11,739 nucleotides of DNA from Flavobacteriales bacterium UBA7878 (lineage in GTDB: Bacteria; Bacteroidota; Bacteroidia; Flavobacteriales; Schleiferiaceae), in NCBI GenBank assembly GCA_002501205.1, contig DLRW01000018.1, positions 1 through 11,739 on the forward strand, in the 5' to 3' direction. A model generated the notes under the pieces. The model worked only from the letters and a program-made list of their open reading frames with translations, was not told the DNA's origin and did not search any database. Shown one piece after another: positions 1 to 7,754 of the stretch. How positions within the stretch are numbered: the stretch's first letter is position 1; every line of letters starts with the position of its first letter. A program made the translations under genes and the position numbers.

Positions 1-7
1 TAAAAGC

Positions 8-1144
8 ATGAGAATTCCTTTTGTTAAAGCACCATTAACTGGTAATGAAAAGAAAGTAATAGGAGAGTCTATTGATTCCGGATACCATGGCGGAGATGGT
101 CCCTTCACTAAAAAAACTCAAAAACTAATTGAGGATACTTTTGGTATTGGCAAGTGTTTGTTAACCACTAGCTGTACAGATGCACTGGAAATGTGCGCTC
201 TGCTTTTGGATGGCGAAAAAGGGGATGAGGTAATTCTCCCATCCTATACTTTTAGTAGTACGGCTTTGGCATTTGTTACCCATGGTTTTGTTCCGGTTTA
301 CGTTGATGTAAATGAGGCCAATAAGAATATTAGCCTGGAAAGTATCCAGGAAGCTGTAACCGACAGAACCAAAGCAATTGTTGTGGTTCATTATGCCGGT
401 ATAGTTTGCGATATGGATCCTATCATGGAATTTGCCAAAGAGAAGAATCTGGTTGTAATCGAAGATGCAGCTCAAGCGGTAAACTCCAAGTATAAAGGAA
501 GGTATGCCGGTTCTATCGGTCATTTGGCAACCTTCAGTTTTCATGCCACCAAGAGTTATTCTTGTGGCGAGGGTGGTGCCCTGTGCATTAATGATTCGCA
601 ATACGATCGAAGAGCCCAATTTTTATGGGAAAAAGGAACCGATCGCAGCTTAGTGCTGGCGGGCGTTAAAAACAAATATTCTTGGGTAGACCTGGGAAGC
701 TCTTTTCTTATTTCTGACCTTCTGGCATCTTTGCTATTTGACCAGTTGTCGCATTTAGAGTACCTGCAAGAGAAACGCAAAGTGTTATTCGATACATACA
801 CCAGTATCCTGGAGAAGAATAAACTGAATATTCGCTACGTTCAGGTTCCTGAGGATGTGGAAACCAATTACCACGCTTTTTGGATTGAATTACCTGCGAA
901 CCTTTCCAGAGAAAAATTCCTTGAAGCCCTGAGAGAAAAAGAAGTGTCAGCTTATATAGGCTATGTTCCATTACATACTTCCCCAATGGGCTCAAAGGCC
1001 GGCAGAAGTACCGGAACAATGCATAACACCGATGTGGCTGGCGAAAAACTAGTACGCCTTCCTTTTTATATTATGGAAGAAGATGAACTTAGCTACCTGG
1101 CTGAATCCCTAGAGAGTGTATTGAGCTCAGACACAATTCTTTAA
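8..1144 (+). CDS. wecE: dTDP-4-amino-4,6-dideoxygalactose transaminase (WecE/RffA-like)
   Basis: PLP-dependent sugar aminotransferase of the DegT/DnrJ/EryC1 family. It should convert dTDP-4-keto-6-deoxyglucose to dTDP-4-amino-4,6-dideoxygalactose (TDP-Fuc4N) in the cytoplasm, with glutamate as the usual amino donor. At 378 aa it is close to E. coli WecE (about 376 aa) and resembles it along the whole length as I recall that sequence. Shared stretches are GDGPFTKK near residue 30, LLTTSCTDALEM at 51-62, GDEVILPSYTF at 72-82, VVHYAG at 126-131 and IEDAAQ at 151-156 (cofactor Asp153). The PLP-binding lysine is predicted as Lys182 in FHATKSYSCGEGG, and LPFYIMEEDE lies near the C-terminus. The start is the ATG 5 bases after a TAA at positions 1-3, which may end an upstream gene. 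The next gene is a Fuc4NAc-transferase homologue, which strongly supports TDP-Fuc4N as product rather than another amino sugar. Exact specificity is inferred. Confidence 0.9.
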   Translation: MRIPFVKAPLTGNEKKVIGESIDSGYHGGDGPFTKKTQKLIEDTFGIGKCLLTTSCTDALEMCALLLDGEKGDEVILPSYTFSSTALAFVTHGFVPVYVDVNEANKNISLESIQEAVTDRTKAIVVVHYAGIVCDMDPIMEFAKEKNLVVIEDAAQAVNSKYKGRYAGSIGHLATFSFHATKSYSCGEGGALCINDSQYDRRAQFLWEKGTDRSLVLAGVKNKYSWVDLGSSFLISDLLASLLFDQLSHLEYLQEKRKVLFDTYTSILEKNKLNIRYVQVPEDVETNYHAFWIELPANLSREKFLEALREKEVSAYIGYVPLHTSPMGSKAGRSTGTMHNTDVAGEKLVRLPFYIMEEDELSYLAESLESVLSSDTIL

Positions 1145-1159
1145 TTACTTCACACTTAT

Positions 1160-1208
1160 CATGGATACCTTTAGCTCTTGTATAAAGGGATCCATGGAAC
1201 CCATTTTT
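1160..1208 (+). promoter_or_regulatory. Intergenic hairpin followed by a short T-run (possible attenuator or operator)
   Basis: The arms at 1160-1173 and 1183-1196 pair at 13 of 14 positions. The only mismatch is A1167 against G1189, and the loop is 9 bases (1174-1182). A five-T run follows at 1204-1208 after a 7-base spacer. It fills most of the 83 bases between the wecE-like stop and the chosen start of the next gene. The spacer makes it a poor standard intrinsic terminator, so it could instead be a partial terminator, an mRNA-stabilising 3' end or a protein-binding palindrome. The pairing is seen directly; the function is inferred. Confidence 0.4.
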
Positions 1209-1227
1209 AATTGGCCTTGTGAGTAGG

Positions 1228-2373
1228 ATGAAGATCTTACATTTAGGAACCGACGAAAAGTTTATCAATGCTGCTCGGAAGTCATATGAAATTGCCTTTC
1301 CAGATCAGAACTACTTTCTCATTTTAGGAGCAGAGGATAAGAGTTCTTTGAAGAATATATCCTTTGAGGATGGCCTTTCTACCCTATCTCAAAAGAATTG
1401 TTTTAAGGCGGACAGAAAGGAGCAAATTGAAGACTTGATTCGTGAGTCTAAGGTTTTGGTTTTCCATGGTTTGGGTCCTATGCATCGCGCTGTCTTCGAA
1501 ACCTATCCGGAGATTAGCAATAAGATTTTTGTTTGGTCTGTATATGGTATCGAGGTATATGGACTGTATAAGGTGAAGAAAAGCACTTTTGCGCCTAAAA
1601 CCTTCTTCAAATTTTTGTTTTGGCCTTTTTTAAAGGAAGCGGTAAATGATTTTTTAGGAAGGAATAGGGATCAAACGGCTTCGATGAAAATTTTGAAACA
1701 AGCAGACTATGTTTCAATCCTGTATCAGGAGGAAGTTGATTTGTATCGTAAATATGAATTAATTAAGAAGGAAGCTAAAAGGATCGCCTTTACGTATTAT
1801 CCAGCCGATTTTATCATTGAGAGGGATGCTCCATTCGTTGATGGCAAGAATATACTATTAGGTAATTCAGCTTCGTATTCAAATAATCATCTGGATGCCT
1901 TTCATCATTTAAAGAAGCAAAACCTGGACGAAATCGGACAGGTGATATGCCCATTAAATTATGGCGACCTTCAGTATGCTAAGCTTATTGCACAGGAAGG
2001 CAAGACTGTCTTAGGTGATCAATTTGATCCTCTATTGGATTTCATGGCCTTAAAGGACTATCAAAGATTACTGCAATCCTGTAGCATCGCGCTTATGTAT
2101 CATTATCGTCAACAGGCCGTAGGAAACGTCTTAAACCTAATTTACCTGGGAGCGAAAGTGTATTTAAGTAAAAAGAACAGCCTTTACTGGTTTTTAAAAC
2201 GAATAGGAATTAAAGTTTTCTCTATTGAGGAAGATTTAGTCGCTAGTAATGCCTCAGCATTTGCGCCACTTTCAGAATCTGAAATGAAGGATAATCGATC
2301 TAAGATTTTAAAGGAAATTAGTCTGGATCAGGTGGTTAAAGAATTGAAAACAAACTTATCACAGCATTTGTGA
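1228..2373 (+). CDS. wecF: TDP-Fuc4NAc:lipid-linked glycan Fuc4NAc transferase, GT56 (WecF/RffT-like)
   Basis: Probable GT56 glycosyltransferase. In enterobacterial common antigen synthesis WecF adds Fuc4NAc from TDP-Fuc4NAc to an undecaprenyl-linked disaccharide at the inner face of the membrane. Matches to WecF from memory are FHG at residues 79-81, WSVYGIEVY at 103-111 (WHIWGADLY in E. coli), LGNSASYSNNH at 211-221 (VGNSGDRSNEH), CPLNYG at 241-246 and RQQAVGN at 294-300. The product is 381 aa against about 359 in E. coli. I chose the ATG at 1228 because it gives MKILHLG, a typical beta-strand-first N-terminus; an in-frame GTG at 1219 would add three residues. No signal peptide or membrane helix is evident. 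The partner gene just upstream makes the precursor of the donor. The acceptor sugar in this organism is unknown and unlikely to be the ECA disaccharide. Family is fairly sure; linkage and acceptor are inferred. Confidence 0.85.
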   Translation: MKILHLGTDEKFINAARKSYEIAFPDQNYFLILGAEDKSSLKNISFEDGLSTLSQKNCFKADRKEQIEDLIRESKVLVFHGLGPMHRAVFETYPEISNKIFVWSVYGIEVYGLYKVKKSTFAPKTFFKFLFWPFLKEAVNDFLGRNRDQTASMKILKQADYVSILYQEEVDLYRKYELIKKEAKRIAFTYYPADFIIERDAPFVDGKNILLGNSASYSNNHLDAFHHLKKQNLDEIGQVICPLNYGDLQYAKLIAQEGKTVLGDQFDPLLDFMALKDYQRLLQSCSIALMYHYRQQAVGNVLNLIYLGAKVYLSKKNSLYWFLKRIGIKVFSIEEDLVASNASAFAPLSESEMKDNRSKILKEISLDQVVKELKTNLSQHL

Positions 2374-2416
2374 AAACCATTATTGTTTTTTCCCAGACTA
2401 ATATCAGTGGATTAGA

Positions 2417-3886
2417 ATGAGTCGGGAATCATCACTGTTTAAGCAGTCTTTCTTTGCGGCAATTTGGAATGGCTCCGAAAATCTGAGCATCCAGATTTTA
2501 AATCTAGCCTTTGGAATTTTCTTCGCAAGGCTACTTAGTCCGGAAGATTTCGGATTAGTCGCCCTGGCTACTGTGATGGCGGGCTTTCTGGATCTTTTTA
2601 TTGACAGTGGCTTCGGCTCTGCCTTAATTCAAGCCAAAGATCCTAGTGAGAATCAGAAATCATCTTTGTTTTGGTTGAACATCATGATTGGTGTTTTTCT
2701 GGGCTTTATTTTCTTTCTGTCTGCGGGATTTTTGGCAAACTTTTATGAGGATACGCGCCTTATTGCCATCACCCAGATTATATCCTTGAACTTTATTCTC
2801 AGCAGTACTGTACCGGTGCAGTTGGCATTGCTTCGAAAGGAGCTCAATATGAAGCTGATCTTTAAAGGAAGGATTGCAGCCCTCTTACTTTCTGGAGGAA
2901 TAAGTTTGGCGCTGGCCTATTACGGTTTTGGATACTGGAGTTTGGTTGCCCGGGTTATCCTCACTTCCTTTTTTTTTGCAGCCATGCTGTGGTTGTTATC
3001 CGGTTGGTTTCCCAAATTGCATTATCAGTTTAAGGACGTTAAGTCATTTCTGAATTTTTCGCTGCCCTTATTGGGCTCCAATTTAGTGGGCTATCTATCC
3101 AGGAATTTAGACAGTCTAATTATTGGGAAAATTATAGGTAAGGTTTCCTTGGGCTTATATAATAGAGGCTTTCAGTTGGTGGTTATTCCCGGAACTCAGA
3201 TTAATGGGATGCTGGCTCAAACTTTATTTAGTTCATTTTCGAAGCGGCAGGATAATAACGAATTACTGTATCGATCCTTTAAAATCGTGTTTAAGATCGT
3301 ATTGCTAGTTTCGGTCTTTTCCGGGGTATATATTTTCATTAATGCCCCTCTTTTAATAGATGTGTTACTAGGAGATAAATGGACAGCGGTAACTCCAATT
3401 TTGCGAGTACTTACTTTGTATGCGGCCATTTTACCGGCCGTTAAGCTGGTAGGCATCCTCTTTAATTCAAAAGGAGCTACGCAGAAATTATTGAAAATTT
3501 CATTGGTCGTTTTCCCAATTTACCTCCTGGCGGTATTCATCGGTGCAAATTTTGGAGCAGTGGGAGTCGCTTATGGCATTTTTATATCAATGATTATTAG
3601 TGGGATTCCACAATTGAATGCCTCTCTTAAATTAATTGATAAGAATCTGCTTACCCTGATGAAGTCAGGTTGGCCATCTTATATTTTGTATATCCTCGTT
3701 TATGGAGTGCTCTTCTGGTTTGTAGGCGATATTGATACCTTTAGCAATGGGATGAAGCTGGTGGGTTTACCCCTGATCATATATGGGTCCTTAACATTCT
3801 TCTGGTATTGGATCAATAAAGAGGAAGCGCAATGGCTTATGCAGTTGATAAGAAAGAACTTAGGTAGAAATAAAAGCAATAGCTAG
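2417..3886 (+). CDS. Polysaccharide flippase, WzxC/TuaB-like (MOP superfamily)
   Basis: Integral membrane protein of 489 aa that should flip undecaprenyl-diphosphate-linked repeat units across the inner membrane. It is hydrophobic throughout, with roughly 12-14 possible helices judged by eye. The N-terminal signature ARLLSPEDFGLVALATV (residues 37-53) and DSGFGSALIQ (63-72) are characteristic of the WzxC/AmsL/TuaB branch of polysaccharide exporters. A further typical stretch, NRGFQLVVIPGTQ, lies at about 250-262. The ATG start is preceded by AGTGGATTAGA, with no strong ribosome-binding site. The stop is a TAG followed after a single codon by the ATG of the polymerase gene, in the same frame. 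Pairing with a Wzy-like protein supports a Wzx/Wzy-dependent pathway over an ABC-transporter pathway. The family call is firm; the transported unit is inferred from neighbouring sugar genes. Confidence 0.88.
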   Translation: MSRESSLFKQSFFAAIWNGSENLSIQILNLAFGIFFARLLSPEDFGLVALATVMAGFLDLFIDSGFGSALIQAKDPSENQKSSLFWLNIMIGVFLGFIFFLSAGFLANFYEDTRLIAITQIISLNFILSSTVPVQLALLRKELNMKLIFKGRIAALLLSGGISLALAYYGFGYWSLVARVILTSFFFAAMLWLLSGWFPKLHYQFKDVKSFLNFSLPLLGSNLVGYLSRNLDSLIIGKIIGKVSLGLYNRGFQLVVIPGTQINGMLAQTLFSSFSKRQDNNELLYRSFKIVFKIVLLVSVFSGVYIFINAPLLIDVLLGDKWTAVTPILRVLTLYAAILPAVKLVGILFNSKGATQKLLKISLVVFPIYLLAVFIGANFGAVGVAYGIFISMIISGIPQLNASLKLIDKNLLTLMKSGWPSYILYILVYGVLFWFVGDIDTFSNGMKLVGLPLIIYGSLTFFWYWINKEEAQWLMQLIRKNLGRNKSNS

Positions 3887-3889
3887 TCG

Positions 3890-5185
3890 ATGAAGTGGTA
3901 TATACATCTGATAATTGGTGTTGCTTGCATTCCATTGTATTTAACTTTGGGAGATGTATTTAAGGTAGCTATGGCTCCTTATGTGCTTTATCTGCTTTTT
4001 CTTAGAAGGGTGGATTATATAATTCCCCTATTGTTTCATTTCATGTTGGGGTCCACCATTTCCTTCTTTATCCTAATTGGGACTATGGTGATTACATTGA
4101 TTCATTTTAGCAGTCTCTGGAAGCTCAAGTTCAATCGGATAATGCTAATTTTCTCGGGATTGCTGATCCTTTTGCATGGCTATAATGTGATGGAGCAACT
4201 TCGTATAGGTAATAATTTTGTGGAAATATTGTCTTCTCTGGCTTTTCCACTTTCTGTCTTCCCTTTCTTTTGGGGGCAACTTTTACGAGGCAATCTAGAT
4301 TCGGATTTTTTCAAGAAACTCTTTATTTCCATCGCCATCTTTGTTGTGATTCAGCTAGGATTAGGAGAGGAGGCTACGGTCAGGTATTTATTCTTTTTTA
4401 TCCCTTTCCTGCTCTTGTCGGGTATAATGTTTTTAAGGAACTACAATGGTCGCTTAACTTTTCTAGACCTCTTAATCTTGGTAGGTTTTTTAATGGTGGG
4501 ATTTGTATTGGGCTTCGTAAAGGGGACCATTATATTTATTCTGGCTTTCGCCTTATTGCTCTTGTTTAATAAGCGAGTTAAGCTAGGAGCCCGTCTCCTA
4601 ACCAAACCTAGAGTTCTTATCATTTTTGTTGCCTTATTTATTTTATCTATTAATCAGGTAGAAACAGCAGGGGTAAGCTTGAGACGGGATTGGGAAGAAA
4701 CCAGTCCTTTCGAGTCTTTGGATAGCTTCCTGGATTATGCCAAGTTTAAAGCAATTGGAGATCGATCCACCCTTTGGCTGGGAGGTTTAAAATACCTTAG
4801 GGAAGATGCAAAACTTAGTCCACCTTTGGAGTATCCTGAGATTAGCTTCGACAATATTGATGGATCCGAAATTTCGGAAGTGAGTTTTGGTATCCATAAC
4901 CTTCCCTTGGAATTGATTCGTTCAGGAGGCTGGATAAGCGGACTCCTGGTGACCTTTATTTTTCTTCGAATCACATTTTTGAATGGAAGAATAATCAACA
5001 AGTACCAGATGAGGAAGAATGATCGGATCAGCCAGCTGTTTCTTGCCTTGGTGGTATTGCTTTTTTCTTCAGCACTTATAGGTGGAATGGTAGGGCAGTA
5101 CCTGCTGATCCCCTCCTTTAGTCTATTGTTTATGGGCTTGAGCGGAAGTTTAATTATAAGATCCTATGATCTAATTAAGCAATAA
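3890..5185 (+). CDS. O-antigen/capsule polymerase-like membrane protein (Wzy-like)
   Basis: Polytopic membrane protein of 431 aa with about 11-12 predicted helices by eye: several between residues 1 and 256, then a large hydrophilic loop at roughly 257-345, then three helices at about 346-366, 382-400 and 404-424. This topology, with a long probably periplasmic loop in the C-terminal half, is typical of Wzy polymerases and the related O-antigen ligase superfamily. The loop carries GDRSTLW (290-296) and SFGIHNLPLELIRSGG (332-347), resembling the Arg- and His-containing loop motifs of that superfamily. Wzy proteins diverge greatly, so the assignment rests on topology, these motifs and the gene directly following a flippase gene. 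Its start is 3 bases after the flippase stop, implying translational coupling. A WaaL-type ligase is the main alternative; a polymerase is more likely inside a repeat-unit cluster. Confidence 0.75.
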   Translation: MKWYIHLIIGVACIPLYLTLGDVFKVAMAPYVLYLLFLRRVDYIIPLLFHFMLGSTISFFILIGTMVITLIHFSSLWKLKFNRIMLIFSGLLILLHGYNVMEQLRIGNNFVEILSSLAFPLSVFPFFWGQLLRGNLDSDFFKKLFISIAIFVVIQLGLGEEATVRYLFFFIPFLLLSGIMFLRNYNGRLTFLDLLILVGFLMVGFVLGFVKGTIIFILAFALLLLFNKRVKLGARLLTKPRVLIIFVALFILSINQVETAGVSLRRDWEETSPFESLDSFLDYAKFKAIGDRSTLWLGGLKYLREDAKLSPPLEYPEISFDNIDGSEISEVSFGIHNLPLELIRSGGWISGLLVTFIFLRITFLNGRIINKYQMRKNDRISQLFLALVVLLFSSALIGGMVGQYLLIPSFSLLFMGLSGSLIIRSYDLIKQ

Positions 5186-5262
5186 TCTGCGCAAGAGATT
5201 AACGCATGTTAAACTAAATACAAAAGGCTCCCTAATACCAGAGTCAATCGAAAAAAACCATC

Positions 5263-6453
5263 ATGAAAACTAAAGTACTTTATGTACATCATGGATTTGG
5301 AGTGGGCGGCGCTCCCATAAGTTTGATCAACCTAATTAATAGCTTAGATCAGAATACTTATGATGTTAAGGTTCTTTGTTTGCGTGATAGCGTGGTAGTC
5401 GACTTGTTTAAAAAGAACAATATTCAGGTTGAAGTTTACCCTTCCAACACGAATTGGTTTATCCACAATAAATCGGGAAGTTATTCTCCATTGTTCTTCT
5501 TTAAGTATTGGAATGTTTATAGAAGTTGGAAAAAAGTAGCCCATCAAGAGGCAAAAGAATACTTCCAAAAAAATGAGAAATTCGATATTGTTCACCTGAA
5601 CTCGCATGTATTGAGCAGTTGGGCTTATGCTGCAAAAAAGCAGGCCTATAAAGTTGTTCTGCATAATCGTGAGGCGGTATATCGAGGCTATTTTGGATTC
5701 CGATACGGAATCCTAAGACGCTTGATCAATGACAACTGTGATCGAGTAATTAATATTAGTCAGGATAATATGGACCGACTGGGTCTTGATGATAAGTCGG
5801 TGGTGATTTATAATTCGATTAAGATTCCTGATTCCTCCGAACTCAATTATGAGAATTCCGGCCCTACCCTTAAAGTGTTGTATCTGGGAGGAGCCTCAAA
5901 AATTAAAGGTTACAAAATCATTTCTCAGGCATTAAAGTATCTAAAGCCTAATGTCTTAATTGAGTTTGCCGGTAACTATCCTGTATTTCAGGCAGCAGAG
6001 GGCATTAAAGGTCAATTAAAGTTCCAGCTCAAGAAGTTACTTTTCTTTGGGAAGTACCAAAGCTTTAAGGAAATCAGTAGTTCAAGAAATGCCAAATTAA
6101 CGGGCTTTTCGGAAGACCCCATGAAATCACTGAAGGGATCAGACTTGTTGGTTTCCCCTTTTGTTGAGCCCCACTTTTCCCGTCCGGCCATTGAAGCATT
6201 TTCATTAGGGAAGCCAGTTGTAGCTTCTGATATAGAGGGGATGCGTGAGATTGTTGATCACAATGAAAATGGGTTTTTATACCCTTATAACAGTGCCCAA
6301 GAATTGGCCAATACTTTAAATCGAATTGCAGAGGATAAATCCATTTTAATTGAAATGGGAAAGAAGGGGAGACTAAAGGCAGAGGAGCTCTATAGTGCCG
6401 ATCGAAATGCGCGTATGGTGGAGTCTGTTTATCAAGAGCTGATGGAGTCCTAA
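5263..6453 (+). CDS. GT4-like family glycosyltransferase
   Basis: Cytoplasmic or membrane-associated retaining glycosyltransferase of GT-B fold, 396 aa, expected to add one sugar to the lipid-linked repeat unit. The N-terminal domain begins MKTKVLYVHHGFGVGGAP; the glycine-rich loop (residues 11-16) followed by SLINLINSL is typical of GT4. A C-terminal glycosyltransferase-1 domain starts near residue 203 with LKVLYLGGASKIKGY. It continues with KLTGFSEDP at 278-286 and the donor-site region SRPAIEAFSLGKPVVASD at 306-323. The usual E-x7-E pair appears here with eight intervening residues (Glu302 and Glu311). The ATG start is preceded by an A-rich leader without a Shine-Dalgarno sequence, 77 bases after the polymerase stop. 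Donor and acceptor cannot be read from the sequence. L-FucNAc, Fuc4NAc-adjacent or common hexose transfer are all possible. Confidence 0.85.
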   Translation: MKTKVLYVHHGFGVGGAPISLINLINSLDQNTYDVKVLCLRDSVVVDLFKKNNIQVEVYPSNTNWFIHNKSGSYSPLFFFKYWNVYRSWKKVAHQEAKEYFQKNEKFDIVHLNSHVLSSWAYAAKKQAYKVVLHNREAVYRGYFGFRYGILRRLINDNCDRVINISQDNMDRLGLDDKSVVIYNSIKIPDSSELNYENSGPTLKVLYLGGASKIKGYKIISQALKYLKPNVLIEFAGNYPVFQAAEGIKGQLKFQLKKLLFFGKYQSFKEISSSRNAKLTGFSEDPMKSLKGSDLLVSPFVEPHFSRPAIEAFSLGKPVVASDIEGMREIVDHNENGFLYPYNSAQELANTLNRIAEDKSILIEMGKKGRLKAEELYSADRNARMVESVYQELMES

Positions 6454-6548
6454 GGATTAGTATACAAAGTATTAAAAGAGAAGCCCTCCAATATTTAGTC
6501 CCGCTTTTATTAAAGAAACCGCAATAGCCTGTTCTACTACTCTTGTTT

Positions 6549-7754
6549 ATGAAAGTAATATTAGTCCGAGATACCGCACTTTTTAAGGTGAATAGTGCCG
6601 ATGCCAACCGAACCTTGGGATTAATGAAAGGCCTGAAGTCTCTAAACCTTGAGGTTGAGAGCCATTTCTTAGGCATTAATCCACAGCAATTGGATGAAGC
6701 TACCAAAGCGGAGTTTGGTACGGCCCATTATTATAGTGCACCCTTTAAGTTTCTGGCTAAGTTGGGTTTTTTAAACTCTTATTTGTTTCCATTTCTCTAT
6801 TCCGGCCTTTTTGCAAAAAGACTGATCAAGAAATCGGGACAAGAGCCTGTTATCTTTTGGATTCAGGATTCCCTACTTGGGTTTAAGGTGGGGAAACGAC
6901 TTAAAAAAAGCAGTCGTAAAGGTTTGGTATTCCTCGAAATGTCGGAGTTTCCGGATTTTCATCGGGAACATAATCTATCCTTTCGAGTGCGGCTATTAAA
7001 AGAATGGAAGCTTAAGGAATATTTGAAGCATACCATAGACATTTTGGATGGCATTGCTTTGATGACCAGAACCTTAGTGCAAAATTTTAAGAATCCTAAT
7101 AATTTACCGGTTCTTCATTTACCGATGACGGTAGATATTGAGCGTTTTAGTCAAAAGGTAGACTCTGAGAAGCAGGAGCAGTATTTAGCTTATATCGGAT
7201 TATTGGGGAATCATAAGGATGGAATTGATGTTCTGTTAAAAGCCTTTAAAGCGATATCCGAAGAATTTCCGGAGGTCAAATTGAAAATTGCAGGTCCTCG
7301 ACATGAAGATTCGCCCAAACACGAAGTTTTACTCCAAAGTTTAGACTTAAAAGATCAGGTTCAATTCATTGGTGAATTGGACAAAACCCAAATACCTTCT
7401 TTCCTTTTAAAAGCCAAGGTGCTCCTTTTACCTCGCCCGGCTTCGCGTCAAGCTCAAGGCGGATTTCCTACAAAATTGGGAGAGTATTTAGCAACCGCTA
7501 AACCAGTGTGTGCAACCACAGTAGGAGAAATTCCTGATTATCTAAGCGATGGCGAAACGGTTATTTTCGCTGAACCTGGCAATGCGGAGTCTTTTGCATC
7601 GGCCATGCGACGGGCTTTGAGTAATCCCGAAGAAGCGGAAAAAATTGGAGCCAACGGAAGGAAAGTGGCTGAAAAGGAGTTTAATGCCTCAATTCAGGCT
7701 GAAAAGCTCAAGAATTATTTTGAACAATTGTTAGAAAAAAACAAGTATGATTAA
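6549..7754 (+). CDS. GT4-like family glycosyltransferase coupled to capE
   Basis: GT-B fold glycosyltransferase of 401 aa. The C-terminal domain shows YLAYIGLLGNHKDGIDVLL at 212-230, LKIAGPRHED at 245-254, VQFIGEL at 271-277 and the donor-site segment GGFPTKLGEYLATAKPV at 304-320. In that segment only the second glutamate of the classical E-x7-E motif is present (Glu312); the first position is Gly304. A substitution of this kind occurs in some GT4-like subfamilies that carry a GGFPTKL-type motif. The ATG at 6549 is preferred because it gives MKVILVRD; an in-frame TTG at 6543 would add two residues. The last 8 bases overlap the start of the CapE gene, which suggests translational coupling. That makes L-FucNAc transfer a reasonable but unproven guess. 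The N-terminal domain (1-200) is only weakly recognisable, so substrate specificity is unknown. Confidence 0.82.
   Translation: MKVILVRDTALFKVNSADANRTLGLMKGLKSLNLEVESHFLGINPQQLDEATKAEFGTAHYYSAPFKFLAKLGFLNSYLFPFLYSGLFAKRLIKKSGQEPVIFWIQDSLLGFKVGKRLKKSSRKGLVFLEMSEFPDFHREHNLSFRVRLLKEWKLKEYLKHTIDILDGIALMTRTLVQNFKNPNNLPVLHLPMTVDIERFSQKVDSEKQEQYLAYIGLLGNHKDGIDVLLKAFKAISEEFPEVKLKIAGPRHEDSPKHEVLLQSLDLKDQVQFIGELDKTQIPSFLLKAKVLLLPRPASRQAQGGFPTKLGEYLATAKPVCATTVGEIPDYLSDGETVIFAEPGNAESFASAMRRALSNPEEAEKIGANGRKVAEKEFNASIQAEKLKNYFEQLLEKNKYD

Noticed and set aside
161..619. Antisense open frame of about 150 codons inside the wecE-like gene
   Set aside because: It lies wholly opposite conserved aminotransferase coding sequence, including the PLP lysine region, and has no family resemblance.
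1145..1227. Possible Bacteroidota promoter (TAnnTTTG-like TACCTTTA near 1166)
   Set aside because: The match is incomplete, no convincing -33 TTTG was seen at the right distance, and the sequence is part of the hairpin arm.
2374..2416. T6 run with weak inverted repeats (AAAAC/GTTTT) between the GT56 and flippase genes, considered as a terminator
   Set aside because: The stem is five AT-rich pairs and the T-run forms part of it, so it would not make a stable terminator. The short spacing favours an operon.
4270..4569. Same-strand alternative-frame reading of about 99 codons inside the polymerase gene
   Set aside because: The polymerase frame has the expected membrane-helix pattern through this stretch; the alternative frame looks like frame-shifted membrane coding sequence.
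5183..5212. Two overlapping short inverted repeats after the polymerase stop (TAATCT/AGATTA and TTAAC/GTTAA)
   Set aside because: The arms are only 5-6 bases, AT-rich and without a following T-run, so they could easily occur by chance. Mutually exclusive hairpins are possible but not supported.
6074..6706. Antisense open frame of about 210 codons across the end of one glycosyltransferase gene, the gap and the start of the next
   Set aside because: The + strand proteins here have clear GT4 motifs, and the antisense translation shows no recognisable domain and unusual composition. It is a chance open frame opposite real genes.
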